Shown: positions 1-13,400 of the stretch, piece after piece
How the letters are laid out: every line of letters begins with the position of its first letter
Position numbering within the stretch: the stretch's first letter is position 1
Assembly (NCBI RefSeq): GCF_000002075.1
Contig: NW_004798335.1
Coordinates: 13,169 to 77,168, forward strand
Direction: 5' to 3'
Source of the DNA: Aplysia californica
Lineage: Eukaryota > Mollusca > Gastropoda > Aplysiida > Aplysiidae
Length of the DNA stretch: 64,000 nt
Made by a program: the position numbers and the translations under genes
Notes under the pieces: generated by a model
What the model was told of the DNA's origin: nothing
What the model saw: the letters and a program-made list of their open reading frames with translations, nothing else
Databases searched by the model: none

Positions 1-34
<34 letters not shown>
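1..34. repeat. (CT)n microsatellite, cut by window edge
   Basis: Uninterrupted CT dinucleotides from base 1. The same motif recurs at 5461-5682, 12466-12596 and 39260-39341. Confidence 0.95.
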
Positions 35-38
<4 letters not shown>

Positions 39-57
39 CTTCTTGCACTGTGGTGTC

Positions 58-330
58 ATAAACAGTCAGACAGTCAGTGATGCCGACAGCACGCAAGAAC
101 TCAACACTTGCTCAGGGGTCCTTAAAAAGGGCTGAAAGTGGGTCACTGAAATGTCCCAGCAGATGAGTTCAGGCACGATAGTTGGCGGGACATTTCAGGA
201 ACTCATGGTTCATAGTATCGTCCTCCTCCTTGCAGGCTCGACAGGATGGATCTGGGTAGAGATTTTGTGGAGATATGATCTCAGCTTGGACGATTTCCCT
301 CCAGTTTTCATTTTAAATCACAAATGACCT
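58..330 (-). mobile_element. LINE fragment: C-terminal tail with CCHC-like knuckle
   Basis: Read on the minus strand, about 273-130 encodes a peptide with C-x2-C-x8-H-x4-C spacing (start CRACKEEDD, then MNHEFLKC) preceded by YPDPS. This is typical of the segment after the reverse transcriptase in RNase-H-bearing non-LTR elements. The same frame continues as LLGHFSDPLSALFKDP and LRAVGITDCL, with two in-frame stops, so it is a dead fragment. No reverse transcriptase core is in the window. The clade (I/Jockey-like) is an inference. It lies in the intron upstream of the first visible collagen exon. Confidence 0.55.
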
Positions 331-975
331 GATGGTCCTCAAGATTTAGCTTTAAGTGGACTCCACTGTACGTCGAGTGGTACTGTAATTTCCTATGTTG
401 TTTTCAATTAATTGCCTGCAATAAGTTTACATGGTGTTGGGTTTAGGTAAAAAGTAGTCGTTTATTTTTTCAAGTTGTTAAATTTAATTCACATGAAAGA
501 TTTTACTGCACTTTTTCTATCATGTTTTTATTTTAGCACTTTTCCTATAGTGTTTGCCAGTACCTTAAGAAGTCTTTTTTAAAAAGGTGTCACCACTAAA
601 GGCTACATTATTGCAGTTTCACCAAGGCTACTGGTATATTTTACATTTGTGTTTGGATGTCTGACAAGGGAGTTCGAAGGTTCTTTTGGGAGCTGAAAGA
701 GCTAAATGTTTACCCAACAAAGAAAAAAACTCTCTTTAATGTACACTGGAGAGTTGTTAAAAAGAGTTTGCAGTTATTGTTTACTGTTCACAAATCTGAT
801 AAATTTCTGTCAAGGTACAGTCAATCGTGAAACATTATGATGATTACAGCTACGTACTTAACATAAGACCTATTACCCTGCTTTGTGCTGAGTACTCTGA
901 ACTGATTGCAGAGTTAGTATTGCTCTTCCATACCTATGTACTCCTATTAATCATCTACTGTTATTTTGTTTCTAG
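331..975. other. intronic sequence before first visible collagen exon
   Basis: AT-rich. No coding exon recognised. Bases 348-368 resemble the right end of a CAGTGGAGTCT-type inverted-repeat element (compare 63812-63831). The last bases form the acceptor TTTCTAG at 969-975. Confidence 0.5.
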
Positions 976-1038
976 GGTCTGCCTGGACCTTCTGGACCTA
1001 TTGGACCCAAGGGTGACCGTGGCTTGCCTGGTCTTCCC
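976..1038 (+). CDS. COL4A2: collagen IV exon 1 in window (21 residues)
   Basis: Seven perfect Gly-X-Y triplets, starting [13 protein letters not shown]. Phase 0 at both ends. Acceptor TTTCTAG, donor GTAAGTAG. Confidence 0.92.
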
Positions 1039-4000
1039 GTAAGTAGATTATCTGTCAGACAAAAAAATCATGAAACGGGAAAACTGTTTTGTTCTCCTGA
1101 TTTCTTATACTGTAATTGAAATCTGTTTTCAAATCCATATACTTTCAGTATTGGGCTTTTCTTTTACTACTTTCCTTCCTGCTTTTTATTCCTAAAAGTG
1201 CATGTGCATTCACTGACAAAAGACAAATGTTGACCATAAGAGTCATTTGGCAAGAGTCTTGACTGCACAACACACTTTTAAGTTTCAGATGCAAAGGGGG
1301 GGAAATAATGATAGTCCAAAAAAATTTAAGTTGTACTTTTTTCTTACACTTACAGTGGCCCAAAACAATGCATTTTCAAGCATTATCAAATCATTACAAT
1401 GTCCAATGAGTTAGAAAATGTCTGGGAGTGTTGTAAAGATTATAAGGTTTACACTTTAAATGCTTGGCAAAGTAATATCATCCTTAACATTAGCACTAAG
1501 TCTCAATTCAAACTGTTGAGATGTCTAAATTAAAGAATGAAAATGGGTGATTTGATTGCTGATAGTAATTGTGTAATGACCCAAGGTTGGGTACTTGTTT
1601 TTTGTGACAGGGCTTTATGCCTGGTCCACAATGCCGTTTGAATCGTTAAAAAAGTCTGGTGTGTTTTTTTCTTCTGTAATGCTTGTCTTCACCGCTTCAA
1701 TTTTTGGCTCATGAATTCGTTGTCTTGGTGCAGGGTCTGGACGGTATCCCTGGTGGAAAGGGAGACAAGGGAGACATGGGTATCGGCAAGTTTGGTCTGA
1801 AGGGAGCCAGAGGTATGAAGGGAGAGAAAGGTGCACCCGGACCTATGGGCCCCTTCTCCAAGGAGCCCCAGACTTTGATCTCTGGAAAGGGACCAAAAGG
1901 ACAAAAGGGAGAGAAAGGAGGAATGGTAAGAGTCAACCGTTTTCCTCAGATTTGCATTAGTTTTGATTTCCTTCAAGTTTCTCAGGTTCTCTCTCTTGAG
2001 AGGTAAAATGTAGTCAGTCCCATTCATCTCTTGTAAGCCTATACGCTCTCATAAAAGATAAAGCATCAAGTTTGCATCTTTATTTCATTCAATGAATATC
2101 AAAGCTAAAGGATACAATAGTACTCAAAGACTTTTGTAAATGATAACTTTTGAGTGAGAAGTTTTATTTGATGAGGAAACAAATTAATTGTTCTTAAATC
2201 CTAGCTAACAGTAATTCTTTGCTTTTTGGTGAACAGTGGTGCACTTTCAGTCATGAAGAATCCTGGAAGTTTAAAAACTATTAACTTCACACAACCTTGA
2301 AAGAATCAAAAGGACATTTAGAATTTCTCCTTCATGTTTTATTTTTGCTTGTTTACTGTCTTTCATTCTACTCTTTTCTGTTTTAACTTCATGCTTATAA
2401 ATATTCTTACATATTTATCCCAGGAATTCAAAGCTGTGATGAAAAAATTAAATAGAAATGTTTTGGTGGTTTAAATTGGAAACTTTACATTCAGTTCATA
2501 CTACTTGACTTGATTTTAATTTGGTCAATTTATACAATATAAACTTAAAAGAAGAGATAGCTATAATCTATTCCTTTCAGTTTCTGATGTTTGATATATG
2601 GTCATGTGTATATGATTTATCTCTTTTCCAGGGTTTGAAGGGTATGATTGGTAATGATGGAGATCAAGGAGAGATTGGACGACGTGTAAGTGAAGCCATG
2701 TTTAGAATAATCTATGTCGTCCTACACTCCCCTTAGCACACTATCTATTTGCTGCTCTCAGAAATTAATTATTGTTGTAACATGTAGAAAATATGCTGTA
2801 GAGGAAAATTCCTCAAACATAACTCGTGCTTTGAAATAATTTCAGTTCATTTAAGTTTCTCCAGGTCTTTCTTCACATTCTTCAACGTTTTGTTTGTAAC
2901 CTCTTCAAAGTTTCTAAATCAGATGTTATTTCATGTTATGGCATTCTTAAGGAAGGTATGTTTCATACCCAATCCATGGTAGAGGAGGCAGGTTCTTTTC
3001 TGTGGGCTGAAACATTTTTGTTGATTTGTGGTGGTGGTCATTGTTGATGTTTGTTGTTGTTGTTGTTTTTATTATTAGTTCCGAAAATCTTGGTTTCATG
3101 CCCGTCAGTCCAACAACACAATGTGAGGTGTGAAATTCTCTTGAATTGTTTCTTATTGTAGATATGTAGTTAGGTCAGGGATTTCATTTATACTGTCATT
3201 TGATTTAATCATTCTTTTGACATAAACTAATGTGTGAATTTGTTCCAGGGTTCTCCGGGTGTTCCAGGAATGGTTGGTGAGAAGGGAGTTCCCGGTATTG
3301 CTGGACCTAGGGTAAGTAGTTTCAGCCTCGAGAATTTACTAATGTTCTATGATGGTATTCACCTAATCATCAGCAAGCTGTAAAAATGTACTAAGCCCAG
3401 AAAAGAAAAATTCTCTAGAGAAAAAAAACTGTTACATTTTGTTAACAAATTGTATTTATGTTGTGTATTTTTTGTTGTTGCTTTTTTCAACATTTATAAT
3501 TTAATTTAAATTTCAGCAAAATATTACTTGAGCACATGCACCCTATACCACAGATTTAGAAACTGCACTAAAAAGAATTCAAAATTTTGGAGTCAGTGCT
3601 TTTTAACAGCTGGCCAACAAAATGCTTCTTTGTTTCCATCAAGTAGGTGTCTGTCTTAAGTTAACAAAGAAACTGAAAACAGTTTCTCATCGTTACAGAT
3701 AATCATTTTCACTTCTGTTAGAATCATTTGAAAATTTAAGTTTCTATTTCAGGACACTCATATTTACAGTCAAATTATGATACAGAACTTGTGTGATAAT
3801 ATAGGTTTTTAGTTTCTCATGATGGCAGTTTCAGTAATAACACTTTCGTATTTGGTTTTGACAAGGATTGTCTTAAATGTCAGCCCTACATTTCAGTATT
3901 TTTGTCAAGTTTGCCTAGGAGTTTTTTTTATATTTTTCTTTTGTACAGATTTCATGAAGAAAAAATGCAGTTTTCACTGCTGTGCTTTTCTTTATTAGAT

Positions 4001-5458
4001 AAGCCACAGGCATTCTTTATTCATGAGTAATGACCAATATACAGATCAGCTGTGCTGGTATTTCTTTTTCCTAACTGTCACTCATCATCCAATACCAAAC
4101 AATCTTACTTTCTTCTTGAAGCATAACACCTGCTACCATATTGACAATTTTTTTTTATAGAACTTACAAATATCCAGCCCCAAATCAGGACACAGGTCGG
4201 GGAAAAAAACCCTCAAACAGACTGTTGCTAAAGAATTATAAAAATGTTTATATTTTCGTTTTGTTCTCTTTCAGGGTAAACAAGGTATCTCTGGATTGCC
4301 CGGTCTTCCTGGACCTAAGGTTTGTGGCAAATGACAAATTTTCAAACATTTCTGTCGTATTTCAAGACATACTCATTCCAGACCATTATGGGTTCACTTT
4401 TTAAAACTCTTTCAGGATGAATCTTACACGTAAAATTAAAAAATAACCACTAATTGTACAGCTCTATATAGGATATGTCTCAAATGGGTTGATTCAGGGA
4501 ATTAATAACATTCATAAGGGACCTCCTCCTACATGAGTTTTCTCAGAAATATTAGTTTTTCTTAAAATGTTGATTAATAGAATGTCTGCCTTCATTCCAT
4601 CCGTCTTGAGAAGGTATTAAACTGATTTTTTTTAAAAGCTCTTTGCTGTGAGAAAAGGCCTTAATAGTTTGAAACAGAAATGGAGAATGCAAATAACATA
4701 ATAACCAACTGTAAGTCAACTCATGAATAAGATGTGACACAAGACTAAAATGTAACTCATGACTGATATATGTGACTCTCGACCAATGTATGATTCACAA
4801 CTAATAAATGACTCATGACTGATGTTTGACTCATGGCTATTGTGTGTGACTCAAGACTGATATGACAACTTTGTTTTGGTTCCCAGGGAGACAGAGGTAT
4901 GGACGGTCTGCCCGGCTTGCCCGGTATGGTTGGCATGAAGGGAGAGCGTGGTCTGCCTGGTCTGGATGGACCTGGGGGACCTGAGGGACCCAGAGGATTG
5001 CCCGGAGTAAGTTGGTCACATAGAAGGTTTGGGCTCAAGTCCCAAGTGTGGGGGGGGGGGGGGGGGGGGTGACAAATACAGGCAAAATTTTCTAAAATGA
5101 CGATTCGTTTCCGAGGAGGAAAGGGGTTTCTTGGACAGATGGTTGTCTTAGAGTGTCATTCTGATGTAAAAAGTATGCAAGGTGGAAAATGAGAAAGTCG
5201 TTTGTACAGGTGATTGTCTTATAAATATATATAAAGGTTGCCATTGGAGCAGGTTCGGCTGTATTGCTCAACCTTCAGGGTATATTTTTGTCTTTACTCT
5301 GGTTGCACAATAAAAGGATTCACCGTGGGTTCAGTCGGCAACTGAATTCAATCATTTCAGGAAATTTCAGAATGGAGAATGCTTTGTGCTTTTTTACAAA
5401 AGCAAAATATGCAACAGAGAAGACATATAAAACTTTTTCTTTCTCTGTTCTGTCCTAC

Positions 5459-5536
<78 letters not shown>

Positions 5537-5579
5537 ATCTCTCTCTCTCTTTCCCTCTCTCTCTTTCTTTCTCTCTCTT

Positions 5580-5655
<76 letters not shown>

Positions 5656-8600
5656 CCCTCTCTCTCTCCCTCTCTCTCTATAACATGGTCACTTCTTGTT
5701 TCTCACTCTCAAAAACTCTGTTTCTCGTCGTGACTGTCAGGGCAAAGGCAACGTTGGTCAGGTTGGTCCCCGGGGTTTCAAGGGTGAGCGAGGATTCCCA
5801 GGTGAGCCCGGTAACCCAGGCTTCCCCGGACCCAAGGGAGAACAAGGTGTTGAGGGACCCAGAGGAGGACCCGGTATCCCCGGACCTGTTGGATCTGATG
5901 GACAAGACGGACCAAAGGGAGGAAAGGGAGACCGCGGCTCACGTGGTAAGTTGCCTTAGTTAACGGGGGAAGAATATTGTCCACATTTATAAAGTGATAA
6001 TAATGGTGGTGACGTTGATAATGATAGTAATAATTCTTGTGATAGAACAGTTTTTATGCTGATGGTAATAATAGCAATATCGATAATAATAATAGTAGTA
6101 TACTTATAAAGATGAGAATAATAAAAATAGTAATAAAAATCAGTTTAAGAAATAACAGTTATAATGATAATAACAATAATATTGATGATCAAAATGACAA
6201 TAATGATATTAAGGACAATAAGAAGAAGAAAGATGATAAGGATCAGCACAGTGATTTCTCTCAATCCAACTTTCCCTCTCTAACCTGCCTCTCTCAATCC
6301 ATATTTTTCCCTCTCTCAATCCCTCTCTCTTCCTCTCCCCCCACAGGTCTGAACGGTCTGGACGGACGCCCCGGAGTGCCCGGTCGTCAAGGACCTAAGG
6401 GAGACCCCGGCCTGAAGGGAGAGCCTGGACGCACCATCTCTGGAGCCCCAGGTCCATCTGGTCTGCCCGGTCTGGATGGTATCCCAGGAGGCAAGGGAGA
6501 GTCCGGTCTGCCTGGTCTGCCTGGAGTCCCCTGCGAGTCGCCCAAGGGCCGACCCGGACCTGCTGGACTGAAGGGAGATAAGGGATCCCAGGGTTTCCCT
6601 GGTCTTCCCGGTAGAGACGGTATTCAGGGTGACAGAGGTTTCAAGGGTAAGAACTTTGAGGTTTTTTTTAGTTAGAGTTTTACATCACTTGCAACTCAAA
6701 TAGGTCATATAAGTGCCGAGAGTTAGAGGTGTTACTCGAGAGCAACATGCAAAGAAAAGGAGGAGGAGAGTTTTGGTTTTGCTAAGTCTGGCAGCACTTG
6801 CAAAACAAATAGTTAAAAAAAACATCAAAGATAAGAGGTGTTTCTAGTGAGTAACATACAAAGAAAAGAAGGAGGGGAGCTTTAGTTTTAGAGAGAGTTT
6901 TATGTTTTACGGCACTAAACAACACAGATAGGGCCTATAAGTGAAGATAGAGGTTTAGTTTTTACCAGAGAGTAACATACAAATTAAAGAAGTAGGACAG
7001 ATTAGGACTATAAATGCTAGATCTAGATAGGAAAGGAAGAAGGGTAAGAACGAATGTCCATTGGTAAAATGCATGATCAGATAAAGTCAGATTGGATTAG
7101 CCAATGACGCTAGCCAGAGCACACTATATCAAACTAACCTCTGCTTCGCTTTATCAGATTTGAGTGAGAAGTTCACAAAAGCTCATAAAATTCCATGCAC
7201 AAACAAGAGATCTAACCCCACTATGCTTAGCAGCCTTCTGATTGACTGTTGGCAACCATTCCATCATACTGAACCTGATAATGACCTAGACCGTCAAACA
7301 TTGTTAACAAAGTTACCATGTACAGATCTTATGTAATCTTTTGTCATAACTTTTTTTACACTGCCAGGGATGTCATTATTTAAATGGGTATTTTTTCCAT
7401 ATTTTCTGTTACGTTCATTGAAACTCATTTTCAAAACCGTTGTTTTTCTCAGAATTTTGTTACCAGCTGATCCCCATATTAGTTGTATGTATTAACTGTC
7501 TAGTTTTGTTTGCGAATACAACTTTGTAAATTGTTCAGTTATTTTTTCCCAAATCCCAGTGGTATACCTGCACTGTGAACACACAAATTGTTCCACCTAT
7601 TCAACCCATGGAGGGGTTGAGTAATCCTTTTTGCTCCGATGGCTGCAGATCAACAAAATATTAATTCTTTATATTTTTCTTCACACTTCTAGGTGACCTT
7701 GGTGGTCTTTGCGAGCCTACTGTGAATGGTGCCAAGGGAGAGAAGGGAGGCGCTGGCCGTGACGGTCTGCCTGGCCTGCCTGGAGACAGAGGATTGTCTG
7801 GCCTGCCCGGACAGAAGGGAGAGCCAGGAGAGGATGGATCTCAGGGTCTGCCCGGTCTACCTGGTAGCAGGGTGCGTATGTCCATCTCATCATCTACCAA
7901 ATGGCTGAAGGGCATCAAAGCATCAAAGTCAACATTTGTTTGTTTTTCTCATTTCGACTTTCAGTCTTGATTTTTATTTCACTTCATTATATTTAATTTT
8001 CTTTTGTGTTTCACCTTTTTTCATAAATGTACGTTGATTTTAAGCGTTTTTCTCAATTTTTTATACCATTTCTTAAGAAGTAAAAATAGATTAAGTAGAA
8101 ACCTCTTGGATGAGTGAGTTTCTTAGGGTAAACAATCCCAATGCTTCACTCATTAAGTTTTCGTTCTGACTAGTTCTCAAATTTCCAAATATGTTGTAGG
8201 AGTTTGTTCTCATTGTTACGGTGTCTTCCTTACCAGGGAAATGATGGAGAAGCTGGATTGCCTGGTCTGCCTGGACAGAAGGGAGAGCCAACCCCAGTAA
8301 CTGTTATCGACGGACCTCCAGGTCTGTTACTGCAAATTGCCTCAAAAAGATAATCTTTTATTTTCTCCCATTTTTCTCAGTTGTAGAAGATAGCATGTAG
8401 AATATTGACAATTGTGATGGATAGAGGGAAAAATACACGACTGGGACTGTGAGGGTCAGTATCTGGGAATCTGGATTGCTGAAATTGTCCGGATGTTACC
8501 CAACTTCAGTTGGATTAACGAGAAGTTTTTGCACCTAATGTAAAAACAGTCTCGATACGAGATGTGTGAGACGAAATAGTCGTAAATTAAGAGTTTCCAT

Positions 8601-10435
8601 GCTTGCATTTCCATGGGGTACAAAAAGTTCCGGATTTTTTTTGTAGCCAGTTGGTTCCTCTGTTAATATATGCCCTCGCAATGTGCCTACCATTATTTCT
8701 CTTGCTATCAATTATTTAAACAGACTACCATGAAACAATGTTTGACCATGATGGAATTTAGAAGAAAATAACAATAGTAACAATAATAAATATATATCTA
8801 TCGAACAACATGTGCCAAGATGCCGTCCTCCCATAAAATGTACATCCTTAAAATGTACCAAAGGAGATTTTGTTTCTGTTCTACAGTAGCTTTGAATGGA
8901 ATTTTTACAGGAAAAATATTTTAAGCATTCAAAATCTTTAATGTTGAATGGAACTGCAAAATAACTGAAACTGAACACTGGTTTTTTTTAACTCGTGTCA
9001 CGAAGAGGTTAAAAAGTATCTGCTTCAAGCTAACCTTTCTCCTCTTGCCTTCAGTTAAATTTTCTCAAGATCAAAAACAATATTTAAAGGTATATATACT
9101 TAAATAGCTGGGCCCCCTTTCGATGAAAGGAATGATCAGTGCATTAACATCAACTGAAAGTCATATTGGCGTACTCTTTTTACACTCTGCTGGAATGGAG
9201 CTGTAAATCTTGAGAGAAAAGTGACACGTGTGTTTCCAAGTTGCCAAATATTATATGATAGAGGTATAGATTGATTCTCTATTCCGCTTTCGTGATTGTA
9301 CACTCCATAATTTCAAAGGTGTGGAATCTGCGCTCGGCTAGTGAACGGAAGACTCGCTTGTTTACAATGGACTTTCCCAAGATTAGATCTAAACGAAACT
9401 AATGAAAAACTGAAAATTAAACTACTGTGACTTCAGGCTCCTCAATGAAACTGTGCACCCTTTAAATGATTCTGAACCACCAATAATTTTGTCAAATTCG
9501 AAAGCAAAGTGGTTCGGAAGTTTTAGGCTGTGAAAGTGTGAGGTTTCACAAATATAAAATAAAGAGATGACAACAGAAGATGTAAAAGAAGTGGGGAAAA
9601 AATGAACCAATAATACATTGTGTTCTTTTCTCTCTCTCTCTCTCTCTGAAATGGCTGCTGACAGGTTACAAGGGAGACATTGGTGAGCCTGGTCTGCCCG
9701 GAGAGCCTGGCCGTCTTGGAAGAAGTGGACCTCAAGGACCCCCTGGAGCCCCTGGACTGCCCGGACCCAAAGGAGATAGGGTAAGTGTGATCCTCTGTGT
9801 CTTTTACGACTCTGTAGAATCAACAATAGTTCTCATTACTTGATTAAGGTAGATTTAATTAATACAAAGACAAAAAGCAAATGAATGGCTCCATTGCAAT
9901 AGAATGCACTATACACTATATCTTGGCTTTTCTGAAAAAATCCTGCCTGTTCCATAAATTTACGATGAGAATTGTTGTGAAAACTATTTTTCTTCCTCCA
10001 TATGCAGGTTATGCCTGTAATTTAGCATAATGAAACTCATTCATACTTTTGTTTTCTGATAAAAAGTTACTTTCCCCCATTTTTCTAAATTTTGTAGCAA
10101 ATGGATATAGTGTGAAACAGTCTATACAGTGTTGTGTCTGTGCATCAAAATGATTCTGTTGTTTCTATGGCAACGCAATCTATAAAATGTTGTGTCGGTG
10201 CATCCGACTGATTCTGTTGTTGCTATGGTAACCCAGGGTATCAAGGGACTGCCTGGCATTGATGGCCGACCGGGTCTGCCTGGAGAAGGTGGACTTCCTG
10301 GTGCCCGTGGTGACCCTGGCATCGGACTTTCTGGTCTGCCCGGTGACCGTGGTGACCCTGGTATGAACGGACTGCCTGGTCTGCCCGGAACCCCTGGACC
10401 CAAGGGTGTGCCTGGTGAGTCCATCATGGAAATAA

Positions 10436-10467
<32 letters not shown>

Positions 10468-13400
10468 CTTCTTCTTCTTCTTCTTCTTCTTCTTCTTCTC
10501 CTCCTCCTCCTCCTCCTCCCCCTCCCCCTCCCCTTCCCCCCTCCTCCTCCTCCTCCTCCTCTCTCATGTAATTTATCTGATTTGCATACCCTTAGAATAT
10601 ACCACCTTGAGACAAATTTCTACGAAAGAAGAATAAAGCAATATTTATTTTTTTAAAGTCTTCTTCTCCCTCAAAACTAAGCGCCAATCGCTCATTTATA
10701 AAATATAATTTCTTTTTTTTTGTTGCAAGTTTAGATCAGAAAAAACGTTCACAATGGTGATATATCATTATTTATTATCCTGATTTTTAAATTCATTTCC
10801 ATCATTTAGAAATGCTACAATATCATATAATTACTCTTTGTAGAGTTAGATTTGAAAAAACATTGGCGACTGTGATTCGTCGCTTATTTCTCTCATATAG
10901 AAATAGTTTTTTATGTTATCTTTTTGTGCAAGTTTTGTACTTATCCAACCTTTGACCTCCCTCTCAGGACTGCCTTCCCCTGGAGCAAAGGGCACTAAGG
11001 GTGACCCTGGCCTTGCTGGTTTGCCTGGACGTTCTGGACCTAAGGGAGAGCCTGGATTCCCCGGACCTAAGGGTAAATAAATATATGGTTATCTCATGAA
11101 AAGAAACAATAAGAATGATCAAATATTTATGAGGATGACAACAATAATAGTTAACAGAGGTAACAATTTTTTTTTATATATTCAGAAATCTGGTGTTGTA
11201 GAATTATCCTAATATTGCACTATCTTCACAAATAGTCCTGATATAAGATAGACAATATGATTTGTAAATTTTGAGTTCTTGTGCATACTTTTCAATCAGG
11301 TCTGAAAACTTAAGATTTTTTTTTTTCATAGCCAGTTGGCACTTCTAAATAGGAATGATAATAATGATAACGATGATTACATTGTCAATGTTAATGATAG
11401 TGTTATAAAATATATTGTGATAGTAGTAATTAAAATGATAGTACTGATGTTCAAAATAATACTAACAATGGCGATGATGAGAATAATACTTAAATAATGC
11501 AGTTTAATAATGATAAATCAATATGGTATAAGTTGATATCTCATATAATAACATAAACAGTAATGATAATATTTTGCAATGGTAATGATGTTAATGATGA
11601 TAATAATAGATCAAATTTATATCTACCTTTAGTAGAGAATATTATTCTCCTCCAATAGCGACAGAAAAATACGTTTATGATACTTTGCCCATGTGCCTTG
11701 ACGACAATTTAATCTTGTGTGTCTGGTAAAATATTATTATGAATATATCAATTTTCTGCTACTTGTTTGATGTTTTATACCAAAAGTAACATATTCAGTT
11801 TACTGCCTATTCCAGATGTAGGCTCTGCTGTGTATTGAATTTTGTTTCAGTATTTTACATTCAGTATATTTCTGTGGGCTTTTTATTTCAGGTGATCCTG
11901 GTATGAGCGGCTTGCCTGGTCTTCCCGGAGAGAAGGGAGATTTCGGTCAGTCCGGTCTGCCTGGCTTGGATGGACCAAGAGGTGAGGGGAGAGTGATGAT
12001 GAGTGTACTAAACTCATGATCATAATGATCATCACAATAATAATAATAATAATGGTAATTTTTTAAAATAATGATAACGATAAGAGTAATAAAAATAATA
12101 ACATAATAACATAATGATAATAGTAATAATAGCAACTGTTATAATAATAGGGAGGAGGAGAAAAGGAAGAAGGAGATGAAGAAAAAGAATAGTTTGCCCA
12201 CCGTGAACTAATAATTTCCTTTAACCTCAAAGGAAGAAGAGAAGTTGTAGACCTTGGTAGCTAGCAAGGAAAAGATGGTAAAGGAAGTAATAGCTAGCAA
12301 CTTGCAATGATCATAAATGTCACAACGTGCCACAGATTGCACTCTTTCCCTTTCTTCAAGTAGTGTGATTATCTGCCTAAACATATAGTTAGTTGGTTAA
12401 ATCTACTTATCGTTTCTCTTGTGACCTTCAAACACCATTCTTTTTTAGAAGACTTGTGGTCTGTATCTCTCTCTCTGCCTCTCTCTCTCTCTGTCTCTCT
12501 CTGTCTCTCTCTCTCTCTCCCTTCCCCCTCTATCTTTCTTTCTTCCTGTCTCCGTCTCTCTTTCCCTCTCCCTCTCTCTCTCTGTCTGATCTCTCTTAAC
12601 TCTATTCATTATCATTCAGGTCTTCCCGGACCCAGAGGAGAGAAGGGCCTGCCTGGACTGCCTGGACTGCCCGGTATTGATGGACCCAAGGGAGGTCGCG
12701 GTCTCGACGGATTGCCTGGAGAGGAAGGTGCGCCATGCCTTGTGCTTTGGGGAGGGGGGAGGGGGTGTTTGTGGGTTTCTCTTGGCTTTTCATTTACAAT
12801 TAGAAAAGAAATAATAGATGTAGTCTTTGGGTTGTTCTTTTGTGTGTGTGTGTGTGAGGGGAAGGGGGGGGGGGGGGAGTAAAATCTGGTGTCAGGAAGT
12901 GGCAAATGTTTTATTTATCATGGGTATAGCTACAGGTGCTACAGGTGCAGTTTCTTTCTCTTTAGCTGTACTTGTTTTGGTTTTATTTCTCTGAATTGGT
13001 GTACTGAACTGTATCTGTGTATGAGCGCACTTGTGACTGGCAAAAACAGTCAGTGTTACAATGTTGTGTCTCACACTATGACAAGACAAAACAGTCACTG
13101 CATCTCTACATGCAAATTACACAAACCTTTAGTGCATGTATTCTCTTGCAGATCGTATCTGTCATTTTGTCTCTATGTAAAGGTTATTGAAACTTATTCC
13201 AGGTGTTTTATCTCAAAAAATCAATTTGTCAGTCTTTCTGCATTAATTGACTACCAGCACTGTTTTGGTTGTTTTTTTTCTGCATTTGTTCATCTCATAG
13301 ATCAGAAATGTCAGTCTGATGCAAATACAAAAATTGTCATTGTGTTGTGTTTTCAAAAGCTGTTATTATGTGCGTTTCATTTCAAAGTGTCAAAAATGTC

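Noticed and set aside
5264-5963. Long Ser/Leu open frames (139 and 194 codons)
   Set aside because: They are translations of the CT microsatellite; the real exon 7 starts at 5741 in another frame.
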